This document shows positions 22,791 to 29,163 of a stretch of DNA of 29,163 nt, piece after piece. Both the position numbers and the translations under genes were made by a program. Below the pieces are notes generated by a model. The model worked only from the letters and a program-made list of their open reading frames with translations. It did no database searches and had not been told where the DNA came from. Origin of the DNA: an uncultured Collinsella sp. (GTDB taxonomy: Bacteria; Actinomycetota; Coriobacteriia; Coriobacteriales; Coriobacteriaceae); NCBI GenBank assembly GCA_902467875.1, contig CABQWP010000020.1, positions 1 through 29,163 on the forward strand, written 5' to 3'. The first letter of the stretch is position 1. The number at the start of each line of letters is the position of its first letter.

Positions 22791-24134
22791 TTACTTAAGC
22801 TCAGGCCAGAAATCCTTGTTGGCCTCGATGAGCTCGTCCAGGATCTGCTTGGCAACGCTTGCCGAAGGAATGGTCTTGGAGAGCGTGAGCGCCTGCCAGA
22901 GCTTCTGATAGCTGCCCTCGACCCAAGCCTGGACAACGAGCTTCTCGACGGAAACCTGCTGCTCCATCAGGCCCTTCTGGAACTGCGGGATCGGGCCCTG
23001 GCAGATCTTCTCAAAGCCGTTGGAGCCAACGATGCAAGGCACCTCGACCATGGCCGTCGGGTCGAAGTTGGGCACAGCACCATCGTTGGGGACAATCAGC
23101 AGGAAGCGCTCGAGCGTGTTCTCGGCCAGCGCGCAGGCAAGGTCGACGATGTAGTTGGCGTGTACGTCGGGCTCAAAGCCGCCGTCCTTGGCAGTACCCT
23201 TGGCGATGATGTCGCGGCAAGCGCCAAAGACCTTCTTCTCGCGGCCGTCCATAACCTCATTGGCGCGAGTGTAGTTGGGGTCAGACGTCTCGACGACATA
23301 GTCCGGGTACAGGTAGTACTTGAGGTAGGTGTTGGGAATCGTCTCGGGATCGACAGCATAGACATCCTTGGCCTTGCCGAAGGTGTGAATCCAGCTCTCC
23401 TCGACATGCTGCTCCTTACCGGCCTCGTGCTCGATGCCGTCCAGGTAGCCGTTCTTAGCCATGTGCTCCTTAATCTGCGGCATGAGGTCGTTGCCGTCCT
23501 TGTCGTAGATCTTGCTCCACCAACCAAAGTGGTTGAGGCCGTAGTAGCTATACTGCAGCTCGCGACGATCCTTGATGCCGCACATACGGCTCATCTTATC
23601 CATAAGGTCGATAGGCATGTCGCAGATGTTGATGATGCGGCTGTTGGGGCGCAGCACGCGGCAGGCCTCGGCGACGATGGCCGCGGGGTTGGAGTAGTTG
23701 AGCATCCAGGCGTTGGGGCTGTACTTCTCCATGTAGTCGAGGATCTCGATGACACCACCGATGGAGCGCATGCCGTAGGCGATACCGCCGGCACCGCAGG
23801 TCTCTTGACCAACGCAGCCGTACTTGAGAGGAATCTTCTCGTCGAGCTCACGCATGGCGTACAGGCCGACGCGGATGTGAGCAAGGACGAAATCGGTCCC
23901 GGTGAATGCGGTCTCGGGGTCGGTGGTGTAGCTAAACTCAACCTCGGGGGCGTTCTCGTGGAAGTAGATCTCGCAGGCCTTGGCCACGGTCTCCTGGCGC
24001 TCGGCGTTGTTGTCGTAGAAGGTCACCTTGTTGACCGGGAAGCGGTCGCGCTCCTCAAGCAGCATCAGAGCGATGCCCGGGGTGAAGGTAGAGCCACCGC
24101 CGGCAATGGTCACGGCATAGTTTTTCTTGGACAT
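22791..24134 (-). CDS. GH4 6-phospho-alpha-glucosidase
   Basis: A 447-residue NAD- and metal-dependent enzyme hydrolysing PTS-phosphorylated alpha-glucosides. It has the Rossmann start VTIAGGGSTFTPG (8-20), NYSNPAAI (146-153), the metal and specificity motif CDMP (171-174) and NHFGWW (201-206). CDMP marks the alpha-specific GlvA/MalH/AglB branch; beta-specific relatives have CNVP. The length matches GlvA. It starts behind AGGAGG and lies downstream of the EIICB gene in the same direction, so the PTS supplies its substrate. Maltose-6-phosphate is the default assumption, but other alpha-glucosides are possible. Confidence 0.93.
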   Translation of the reverse strand: MSKKNYAVTIAGGGSTFTPGIALMLLEERDRFPVNKVTFYDNNAERQETVAKACEIYFHENAPEVEFSYTTDPETAFTGTDFVLAHIRVGLYAMRELDEKIPLKYGCVGQETCGAGGIAYGMRSIGGVIEILDYMEKYSPNAWMLNYSNPAAIVAEACRVLRPNSRIINICDMPIDLMDKMSRMCGIKDRRELQYSYYGLNHFGWWSKIYDKDGNDLMPQIKEHMAKNGYLDGIEHEAGKEQHVEESWIHTFGKAKDVYAVDPETIPNTYLKYYLYPDYVVETSDPNYTRANEVMDGREKKVFGACRDIIAKGTAKDGGFEPDVHANYIVDLACALAENTLERFLLIVPNDGAVPNFDPTAMVEVPCIVGSNGFEKICQGPIPQFQKGLMEQQVSVEKLVVQAWVEGSYQKLWQALTLSKTIPSASVAKQILDELIEANKDFWPELK

Positions 24135-24231
24135 GATGTCCTCCTCATTCTGGCCGCTTGCTCAATCCATCCCCGTACGCGGCCTGCACGGTTTGGAATT
24201 GTTACCTAGAAGTGGAGTTTTTTATCTCTAG

Positions 24232-24271
24232 AATCGGCCTTGCGGTGCATACCGGCTCTGCAAGGCCGATT
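24232..24271 (-). promoter_or_regulatory. intercistronic hairpin between EIICB and GH4 genes
   Basis: AATCGGCCTTG (24232-24242) and CAAGGCCGATT (24261-24271) are perfect 11-bp arms. On the transcribed strand no T-run follows, so it is more likely an mRNA stability or attenuation element than a full terminator. Confidence 0.55.
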
Positions 24272-24289
24272 GTTTCGATGGACGATGGT

Positions 24290-25897
24290 TTACAGAAGAC
24301 TCTCGAACTTCAGAAGACTCTCGAACTTCTCGCGAACCTGCGGGACGGTAAGGCCGATGATGACCTGGATTGACTGACCTTGGACCACCAAGCCATGCGT
24401 ACCGATCGCCTTGAAGGAAGCCTCGGGTGCAACGACGCCCTTGTCCTTGACGTTAACGCGCAGACGGGTAGCGCAGTTAGTTACATCGATGATGTTATCC
24501 GCGCCACCGAGCAGATCGAGGATGTTCTCGGCAAGCACCAAGCGCTCGTCATCTTTACTCTGGGCGACCGATTTGCCAGCAGCACCGCCCTGCTTTTGCT
24601 TGTAGTCGGCCTTGGACTTGAGCTCGACCTCAACATCGTCATCCTCGCGACCGGGGGTCTTAAAGTCGAACTTGACGATCAGGAAACGGAAGACCACGAC
24701 CCAAAGAGCGGTAAAGCACAGACCGACAAGGATGGAGATGGCGTACTGCAGACCGTGTGCGGCCCAAAGGGGCAGCCAGTCCCACGAGAGCATCGAGACG
24801 ATGCCGCCGTCGAAGATGCCCACGACGCCAAGGAGGTTTTGAGCCATGCAGCCGAGCGCTCCGAGCACGCAGTGGACGACGAACAGGCCGGGCGCGATGA
24901 ACAGGAAGGTGAAGTCAAGCGGCTCGGTGATACCGCAAAGCATAGCGGTAAGGGTGACCGGGATCAGCAGAGCCTTGACGCGCTGCTTGCGCTCGGGTTT
25001 GGCGGTCATATAAAACGCAATGGCGACGCCAAGCGAGCCGAAGACCTTAGTCCAACCAGGGCAGGTATAGGCAGCCCAGGGTGCGGCATCCTTAAGAGCA
25101 ATGCTCGGATCGGCAGCCAGTTGGGGCAGGATGTTGGCCCAAGCAGCAAAGATGCCGCCGTTGACCGCCGCGTTGTCGTAATAGAACGGCGTATAGATAA
25201 AGTGGTGCAGGCCTGTAGGGATCAGCACGCGCTCGAAGAAAGCAAAGACACCCACGCCAAACGTACCGGCGGAAAGGATGAATCCCTGGAAGGCGGAGAT
25301 AGCAGCCTGAACATGCGGCCACACCAGGCAGGCGATAAGAGCGACCGGAACCATAACGAAGAAACCGATCATATAGATGAACACAGAGCCCGAGAACACG
25401 CCCAGCCACTCAGGAAGTTCGGTGTCGAAGAACTTGTTATGCAGCATCGTGGCGATACCAGAGATAATGAGCGCGCCCATGATGCCCATATCAAGCGTTT
25501 TGATGCTTGCGATAGTGGCAAGACCAGTACCGCTGCCCGCCTCGACAGAGTAGTCGACCCCAAAGACAGGGCCCCACTGCCCCAAGATTGTGCTTACAAA
25601 GTAGTTGAAGGTAAGGTAGATGGCCAAAGCCTCCATGCAGCAGCGAGCGTTCTGCTTGTTCGCGAGCGAGATTGGCAACGCTACGCAAAACAGCAACGGC
25701 ATCTGGTTAAAGAGCGTCCAACCACCCTGGAGCAGCACATTCCAGCAATCAAACCAAAGATGGCCCGCAGTGGCCATCTCGCCAAAGATCGCCTCGGTGG
25801 TAAACAACGTACCCAGGCCGACGACGATTCCGGAAAATGCGAAAAGAATTGCAGGCGTGTACATTGCACCGCCGAAACGTTGTATCTTTTGCATCAT
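24290..25897 (-). CDS. PTS glucoside-family EIICB (MalX/GlvC/AglA type)
   Basis: A 535-residue transporter that phosphorylates an alpha-glucoside on entry. The IIC membrane domain fills about 1-425, with the family segments GFFVMVPVAL, FGVGVFAFFERVLIPTGLHH and ITEPLDFTFLF. A charged linker is followed by the IIB domain with the phosphocysteine Cys475 in VTNCATRLRV. There is no EIIA domain, so a glucose-type EIIA from elsewhere must serve. Start: two adjacent Met codons follow AGAGGGGG, and 25897 is the better spaced. An exact 18-bp tandem duplication at the 3' end adds KFESLL. Confidence 0.9.
   Translation of the reverse strand: MMQKIQRFGGAMYTPAILFAFSGIVVGLGTLFTTEAIFGEMATAGHLWFDCWNVLLQGGWTLFNQMPLLFCVALPISLANKQNARCCMEALAIYLTFNYFVSTILGQWGPVFGVDYSVEAGSGTGLATIASIKTLDMGIMGALIISGIATMLHNKFFDTELPEWLGVFSGSVFIYMIGFFVMVPVALIACLVWPHVQAAISAFQGFILSAGTFGVGVFAFFERVLIPTGLHHFIYTPFYYDNAAVNGGIFAAWANILPQLAADPSIALKDAAPWAAYTCPGWTKVFGSLGVAIAFYMTAKPERKQRVKALLIPVTLTAMLCGITEPLDFTFLFIAPGLFVVHCVLGALGCMAQNLLGVVGIFDGGIVSMLSWDWLPLWAAHGLQYAISILVGLCFTALWVVVFRFLIVKFDFKTPGREDDDVEVELKSKADYKQKQGGAAGKSVAQSKDDERLVLAENILDLLGGADNIIDVTNCATRLRVNVKDKGVVAPEASFKAIGTHGLVVQGQSIQVIIGLTVPQVREKFESLLKFESLL
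24293..24328. repeat. 18-bp tandem duplication at the 3' end of the EIICB gene
   Basis: CAGAAGACTCTCGAACTT occurs twice in immediate succession (24293-24310 and 24311-24328), adding six in-frame residues to the C-terminus. Confidence 0.95.
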
Positions 25898-26042
25898 GAC
25901 GGGGAATCCCCCTCTCTTCATTCGGAGCGACTGCGGTTTTGGCTTCACTCGAGACCGCAGACGCGCCGTTTGCGTGTACCTCGTGCAATAGGACGGGTGG
26001 GCCCGCTTCCCTGACTTCTTGCGCTTCTATTTTTATCATATC

Positions 26043-26058
26043 ACTTATCTAGACAAGT
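26043..26058. promoter_or_regulatory. GntR/HutC-type operator on the PTS side
   Basis: ACTTATCTAGACAAGT is a near-perfect 16-bp palindrome that resembles the HutC-subfamily operator (for example ACTGGTCTAGACCACT of DasR). It lies upstream of the EIICB gene next to TATGAT, a possible -10. The UTRA-type regulator encoded at 27346 is the likely ligand. Confidence 0.6.
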
Positions 26059-26078
26059 TAGCATAAATACAACGGTCG

Positions 26079-26108
26079 GTAAACGGTTGATTATTGGCCG
26101 TAAACGGT
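26079..26108. repeat. two GTAAACGGT boxes 21 bp apart, cre-like
   Basis: GTAAACGGT at 26079-26087 and 26100-26108 are exact direct repeats two helical turns apart. They resemble half-sites of LacI-family/catabolite-control operators, in the middle of the divergent intergenic region. Confidence 0.45.
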
Positions 26109-26173
26109 ATATGTCCAGTATTTCGCCTGTTAAATCTGACATAGCTGATGGCTGCATTTCATTTTTCTTTTCT

Positions 26174-26218
26174 ACTTGTCTAGATGTGCTTGTCTATATC
26201 TATAGACATGCCTATACT
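26174..26218 (+). promoter_or_regulatory. dehydrogenase promoter with two GntR-type operators
   Basis: -35 TTGTCT (26190-26195), 17 bp, -10 TATACT (26213-26218). ACTTGTCTAGATGTGC (26174-26189) is a half-matched operator. TGTCTATA/TATAGACA (26191-26198 and 26201-26208) is a perfect dyad over the -35 and spacer. A bound regulator would occlude the promoter. Confidence 0.65.
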
Positions 26219-26254
26219 TCATTACAACATTCACCGCCACGTTAAGGAGTCACC

Positions 26255-27280
26255 ATGAAAAGCGCGGTCTTCTATGGAAAGCACGACCTCAGAGTCGAGG
26301 AATCGGCAAAGCCGGCCGTGGGCAGGCGCGACGTTCTGATCAACGTCAAAGCTTGCGGCGTCTGCGGTACCGACGTTCATATCTATGAAGGCGACAAGGG
26401 TGCGGCCGACGTTACCCCGCCCACGATCCTTGGTCATGAGTTTGCGGGCGTTGTCGAGGCCGTGGGCAGCGATGTCACCGGCTTTAAACCGGGCGATCGC
26501 GTGTGCATCGACCCAAACCATCCCTGCGGCTGCTGCGAACCCTGCCGCGACGGAATCAACCACTACTGCGAGCATATGACCGGTTACGGCACCACCGTTA
26601 ACGGCGGCTTTGCCGAGTACTGCTCCGTCGATATGCAGCAAGTCTACAAGTTGGGCGATCACACCAGCTTCGAGCAGGGCGCCATGACCGAGCCCGTCGC
26701 CTGCTGCCTGCACGGCATCGATATGTGCAACATCAAGCCCGGCAGCACAGTTGTCGTTATCGGCGGTGGCATGATCGGTCTGCTCATGATGCAGCTTGCT
26801 AAAAACGCCGGCGCCACCAAGGTTGTCTTGCTCGAGCCTGTCGAAGGCAAGCGCGAGGTTGCGCTCAAACTCGGCGCCGACCTGGCAATTGATTCCATCC
26901 ACGAGGACGTCCCGGCCCGCCTGAAGCAGGAGGGCGTCGGCAACGTCGATGTCGTTATCGAGTGTGTTGGCAAGCCCGTCACCATCGAGCAGGCCATCCA
27001 GATCGCCGGCCACAAGGCTACGGTCATGATGTTCGGCCTCACCAAGCCCGATGAGACAATCACCGTCAAGCCCTTCGAGGTCTTCCAGAAGGAGCTTGTG
27101 CTTACTTCGTCCTACATTAACCCTTATACGCAGCGTCGTGCGCTCGAGCTCATCGACTCTGGCAGGCTCGACGTATCCTCGATGGTCGCAAAGGTAGCCT
27201 CCCTCGACGAACTCGGCGCCATCCTGTCAGACCCGGCCCTGCGTGCCATGGGTAAATATATAATCGACCCAAGCAAGTAA
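26255..27280 (+). CDS. zinc-dependent medium-chain alcohol/polyol dehydrogenase
   Basis: A 341-residue NAD(P)-dependent enzyme of the sorbitol/threonine dehydrogenase branch. Catalytic zinc ligands are Cys37 in CGVCGTDVH, then His61-Glu62 in GHEFAG. The structural zinc lobe has Cys91/93/94, Cys97 and Cys105, and GGGMIG (170-175) starts the Rossmann fold. It starts behind AAGGAG. It is divergent from EIICB and GH4, shares their operator type, and is followed by the GntR gene, so it probably works in the same pathway. A polyol released from a glucosyl-polyol phosphate, such as sorbitol from maltitol-6-phosphate, would be a fitting substrate; this is inference. Confidence 0.88.
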   Translation: MKSAVFYGKHDLRVEESAKPAVGRRDVLINVKACGVCGTDVHIYEGDKGAADVTPPTILGHEFAGVVEAVGSDVTGFKPGDRVCIDPNHPCGCCEPCRDGINHYCEHMTGYGTTVNGGFAEYCSVDMQQVYKLGDHTSFEQGAMTEPVACCLHGIDMCNIKPGSTVVVIGGGMIGLLMMQLAKNAGATKVVLLEPVEGKREVALKLGADLAIDSIHEDVPARLKQEGVGNVDVVIECVGKPVTIEQAIQIAGHKATVMMFGLTKPDETITVKPFEVFQKELVLTSSYINPYTQRRALELIDSGRLDVSSMVAKVASLDELGAILSDPALRAMGKYIIDPSK

Positions 27281-27345
27281 ATCGATCGACACCCGCGCGA
27301 GCGGTCCTCATCCACCACTCGCGCACCCAGCTCTAGGAGACCGTC

Positions 27346-28101
27346 ATGGCGCGAGCCATCTTCCAAACTATTTATGACAACGTGAAGCAGTCGATTGACG
27401 ACGGCACATACGCCTATCAGAGCTATCTGCCTTCGGAGACTGAGCTCACGCAGCTGTTTGACTGTTCGCGCATGACGGTCCGTCGCGCCATCTCGATGCT
27501 TGCGGCAGATGGTTACGTGCTCCCCCAGCAAGGCAAAGGCATGCGCGTCATTCGCAACATCAGTGACGAGAAGAGTCGTGGTGGCGGCGGACTCGAGACC
27601 TTTAAGGAAATCGCGGTCAACCGAGGCTTTGAGCTCAAGACTGTCACCACCGTCTTTGAGCTCCTCATCTGTAGCAAGGCGCTCTCCAAGATTACCGGGT
27701 TTCCCGAAGGCTGTGAGCTCACACGCGCCAAACGCATCCGTTATGCAGACGGACAAGCCGTGTGCTCCGACGACTCCTATTACCTAAGCTCACAAGTACC
27801 GGGGCTGACACCCGAGATTGTCAACGACTCGATCTATCGTTACCTCGAAGAAGATCTTGGCATTAAGATTGCCACGGGCAAACGCGATGTAACGATTGAG
27901 CACCCCACGCCCGAGGATACGCGCGTGCTCGATCTCGACGACTTTAACGCACTCGCCGTTATACGCGGGCAGACCTACAACGCCGACGGCATCCTTATGG
28001 AATACACCGAGACCAAACAGGTCCCCGGGTTCTTTTTGCTCCATGAAACCGTGACGCGCAACGGTACCGGTCGAACCGGCCACCAAAGCAGCATGAACTA
28101 A
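27346..28101 (+). CDS. GntR-family regulator, HutC/UTRA subgroup
   Basis: A 251-residue sugar-responsive transcription factor. The N-terminal winged helix (about 5-70) contains LPSETELTQLFDCSRMTVRR and ADGYVLPQQGKGM. The UTRA effector domain (about 90-240) includes RAKRIRYADGQAV, SIYRYLEEDLGIKI and the closing EYTETKQVPGFFLL-like strand. The TreR/MalR-type members bind phosphorylated sugars. It starts behind AGGAG, 65 bp after the dehydrogenase stop. It most probably binds the TTGTCTAGA-type sites at 26043 and 26174-26208 to control both divergent units. It ends at a very large hairpin. Confidence 0.9.
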   Translation: MARAIFQTIYDNVKQSIDDGTYAYQSYLPSETELTQLFDCSRMTVRRAISMLAADGYVLPQQGKGMRVIRNISDEKSRGGGGLETFKEIAVNRGFELKTVTTVFELLICSKALSKITGFPEGCELTRAKRIRYADGQAVCSDDSYYLSSQVPGLTPEIVNDSIYRYLEEDLGIKIATGKRDVTIEHPTPEDTRVLDLDDFNALAVIRGQTYNADGILMEYTETKQVPGFFLLHETVTRNGTGRTGHQSSMN

Positions 28102-28110
28102 CCATTTATT

Positions 28111-28183
28111 AGTTGCGGTGGAATAGTTCCTAGAATGGCCAGCTTAAGGGCAAAAACAGGAACTATTCCACCGCAACTTTTTT
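28111..28183 (+). terminator. GntR terminator with 21-bp perfect stem and 26-base loop
   Basis: Arms 28111-28131 (AGTTGCGGTGGAATAGTTCC plus T) and 28158-28178 are perfect complements, followed by TTTTT. The stem is unusually long and the loop unusually large for a simple terminator. Confidence 0.75.
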
Positions 28184-28215
28184 GGCCGGTGGGGCAGTAC
28201 CTGTCCCACCGGCCA
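28183..28215. terminator. second hairpin, 15-bp stem, between convergent genes
   Basis: TGGCCGGTGGGGCAG (28183-28197), loop TAC, CTGTCCCACCGGCCA (28201-28215), with one G-T pair. It lies 19 bases from the stop of the minus-strand Fe-S gene, but no U-run follows on that strand. Confidence 0.6.
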
Positions 28216-28233
28216 TCATTTACGCTCTTTTAA

Positions 28234-29163
28234 CTAGTCCGCGAGCTTTTCCACCTGGTCGAGCATCTTGTCCAGCTTGGCCTTTGCCTCGGCCTTGACC
28301 TTCTCAGCTTCTTCGTGAGCCTTCGCCTTCTGGGCGGCCTTTTCCTCGGCTTCGGGATCGACGACGACCAGATTGGACGCGTCATGCTCAACCAACTTGA
28401 GCGCATGCTCGGGGCACACCTTGACGCAGGCACCGCAGCCCAAACAATACGTGGACTCCAACGCAAAGCGGCCGCTTCCCACCAAATCGCAGGCGAACGT
28501 GGGGCATACATTGACGCACTCGCCGCACGACGTGCACTTTTCAAAATCGCACTCCGGCGTGCTCACCTGCATATTCTGGGCAAGCTCGGGATGGTTCTGC
28601 AGTGTCGAGAGCACCAGCTGCCGCCCATGGGTGAGCGAACGGCGACGCTTGGTCGTCGTGGTGCCGCACATGGTGTTGAGCGTGCGCTCCAGCTGGGTAA
28701 TCTGATGGCGATGGGCCTTGAGCTTTTGCGTCACCGAGGCCAGCGCCGCCGTCGCCGGGTTGAGCTTGGTCACCGTTAGGCCCGTGGTGCGGGCAATCTT
28801 TTCCATGTACTCCTTGCGCTCGTACTCGCGGCGCTTATGGCACTTGAGGCTCTTGGGGTCGACCTCTAGGCCCATACCCGTGCCAGACCACTCTTCGGCC
28901 TTCGCAATCGCCTCGCCAAGAATGTCCTCACCGCCGGTGTTGCGGCATTTATCGCACACGCCCAACGGCAGGTACACACTCACGTTGGGATAGTCGGCCA
29001 GTACCGAGAACCAGGTCTCTGCCGTAATATCGCCCACGCAGGCAACGACGACCTCGTTTTCACGCGGCATGCGTTTGAGGGCACGCGTGCAGGTAACGTA
29101 GGCGGTCTCGTGGCTCGTAGCCGCCGAGACAATGTCGTCGTAGACGTTTTTGGGTGCAAGGCG
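28234..29163 (-). CDS. 4Fe-4S dicluster protein, partial at right edge
   Basis: At least 309 residues; the frame is open past the window edge, so the N-terminus is missing. A Met at 29070 is internal, since coding continues upstream (DDIVSAATSHETAYVTCTRA). The visible N-terminal region has ACVGD and a Cys pair in LGVCDKC. Two ferredoxin-type motifs near the C-terminus, CTSCGECVNVCP and CLGCGACVKVCP, would hold two [4Fe-4S] clusters. A Lys/Glu/Ala-rich coiled coil of about 45 residues ends the protein. An electron-transfer role is clear; the partner and pathway are not, and the combination of domains is not one I can name. Confidence 0.8.
   Translation of the reverse strand, partial: RLAPKNVYDDIVSAATSHETAYVTCTRALKRMPRENEVVVACVGDITAETWFSVLADYPNVSVYLPLGVCDKCRNTGGEDILGEAIAKAEEWSGTGMGLEVDPKSLKCHKRREYERKEYMEKIARTTGLTVTKLNPATAALASVTQKLKAHRHQITQLERTLNTMCGTTTTKRRRSLTHGRQLVLSTLQNHPELAQNMQVSTPECDFEKCTSCGECVNVCPTFACDLVGSGRFALESTYCLGCGACVKVCPEHALKLVEHDASNLVVVDPEAEEKAAQKAKAHEEAEKVKAEAKAKLDKMLDQVEKLAD

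Overview
This high-GC window looks like an actinobacterial gut chromosome of the Coriobacteriia type, most probably Collinsella or a close relative. That rests on codon use, the family mix (mannose-family PTS, GH4, LevR-like PRD regulator, YjdF) and gene style; there is no rRNA or marker gene to prove it. I see no tRNA, rRNA or CRISPR array.

The right half (about 17,596-29,163) is ordinary chromosome: guaA, a type I asparaginase gene, an XRE regulator facing an unknown gene across a 24-bp perfect palindrome, a DUF1648 membrane protein with ychF, and a disaccharide-phosphate locus. That locus holds a GH4 6-phospho-alpha-glucosidase and a PTS EIICB, divergent from a zinc dehydrogenase and a GntR/UTRA regulator. 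A partial Fe-S protein gene runs off the right edge.

The left part (1 to about 17,595) is accessory DNA lying directly downstream of the guaA 3' end, a known island integration site. The last bases of guaA (core TCCCACTC on the + strand) recur in the same orientation at about 880, 4762 and 7148 as well as in guaA itself at 17600. I read this as tandem accretion of at least three islands whose integrases are now gone. Segment 1 (880-4760) has a MerR-controlled cupin/hydrolase pair, an IS3 relic and a VOC protein. Segment 2 (4760-7145) has an ATPase relic, a candidate small RNA, yjdF with a structured leader, and a ToxN/AbiQ-like toxin with a structured leader. Segment 3 (7145-17595) has a decaying methyltransferase cluster behind an iron-box-like site, then a complete sugar locus: LevR-like regulator, EIIB-EIIC-EIID-EIIA, a GH172 (DUF2961) alpha-fructofuranosidase-type enzyme and a ROK fructokinase. 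A second yjdF tail lies next to guaA. An IS1595-family transposase occupies the left edge.

The most interesting system is the PTS-GH172-ROK locus. It reads as import and cleavage of a fructose dianhydride or other alpha-fructofuranoside, under a LevR-like protein whose AAA+ domain has lost the sigma-54 contact loop and the Walker B acids. Other notable points are the ToxN-like gene with its three-hairpin leader, and the GH4/dehydrogenase pair, which could serve a glucosyl-polyol such as maltitol.
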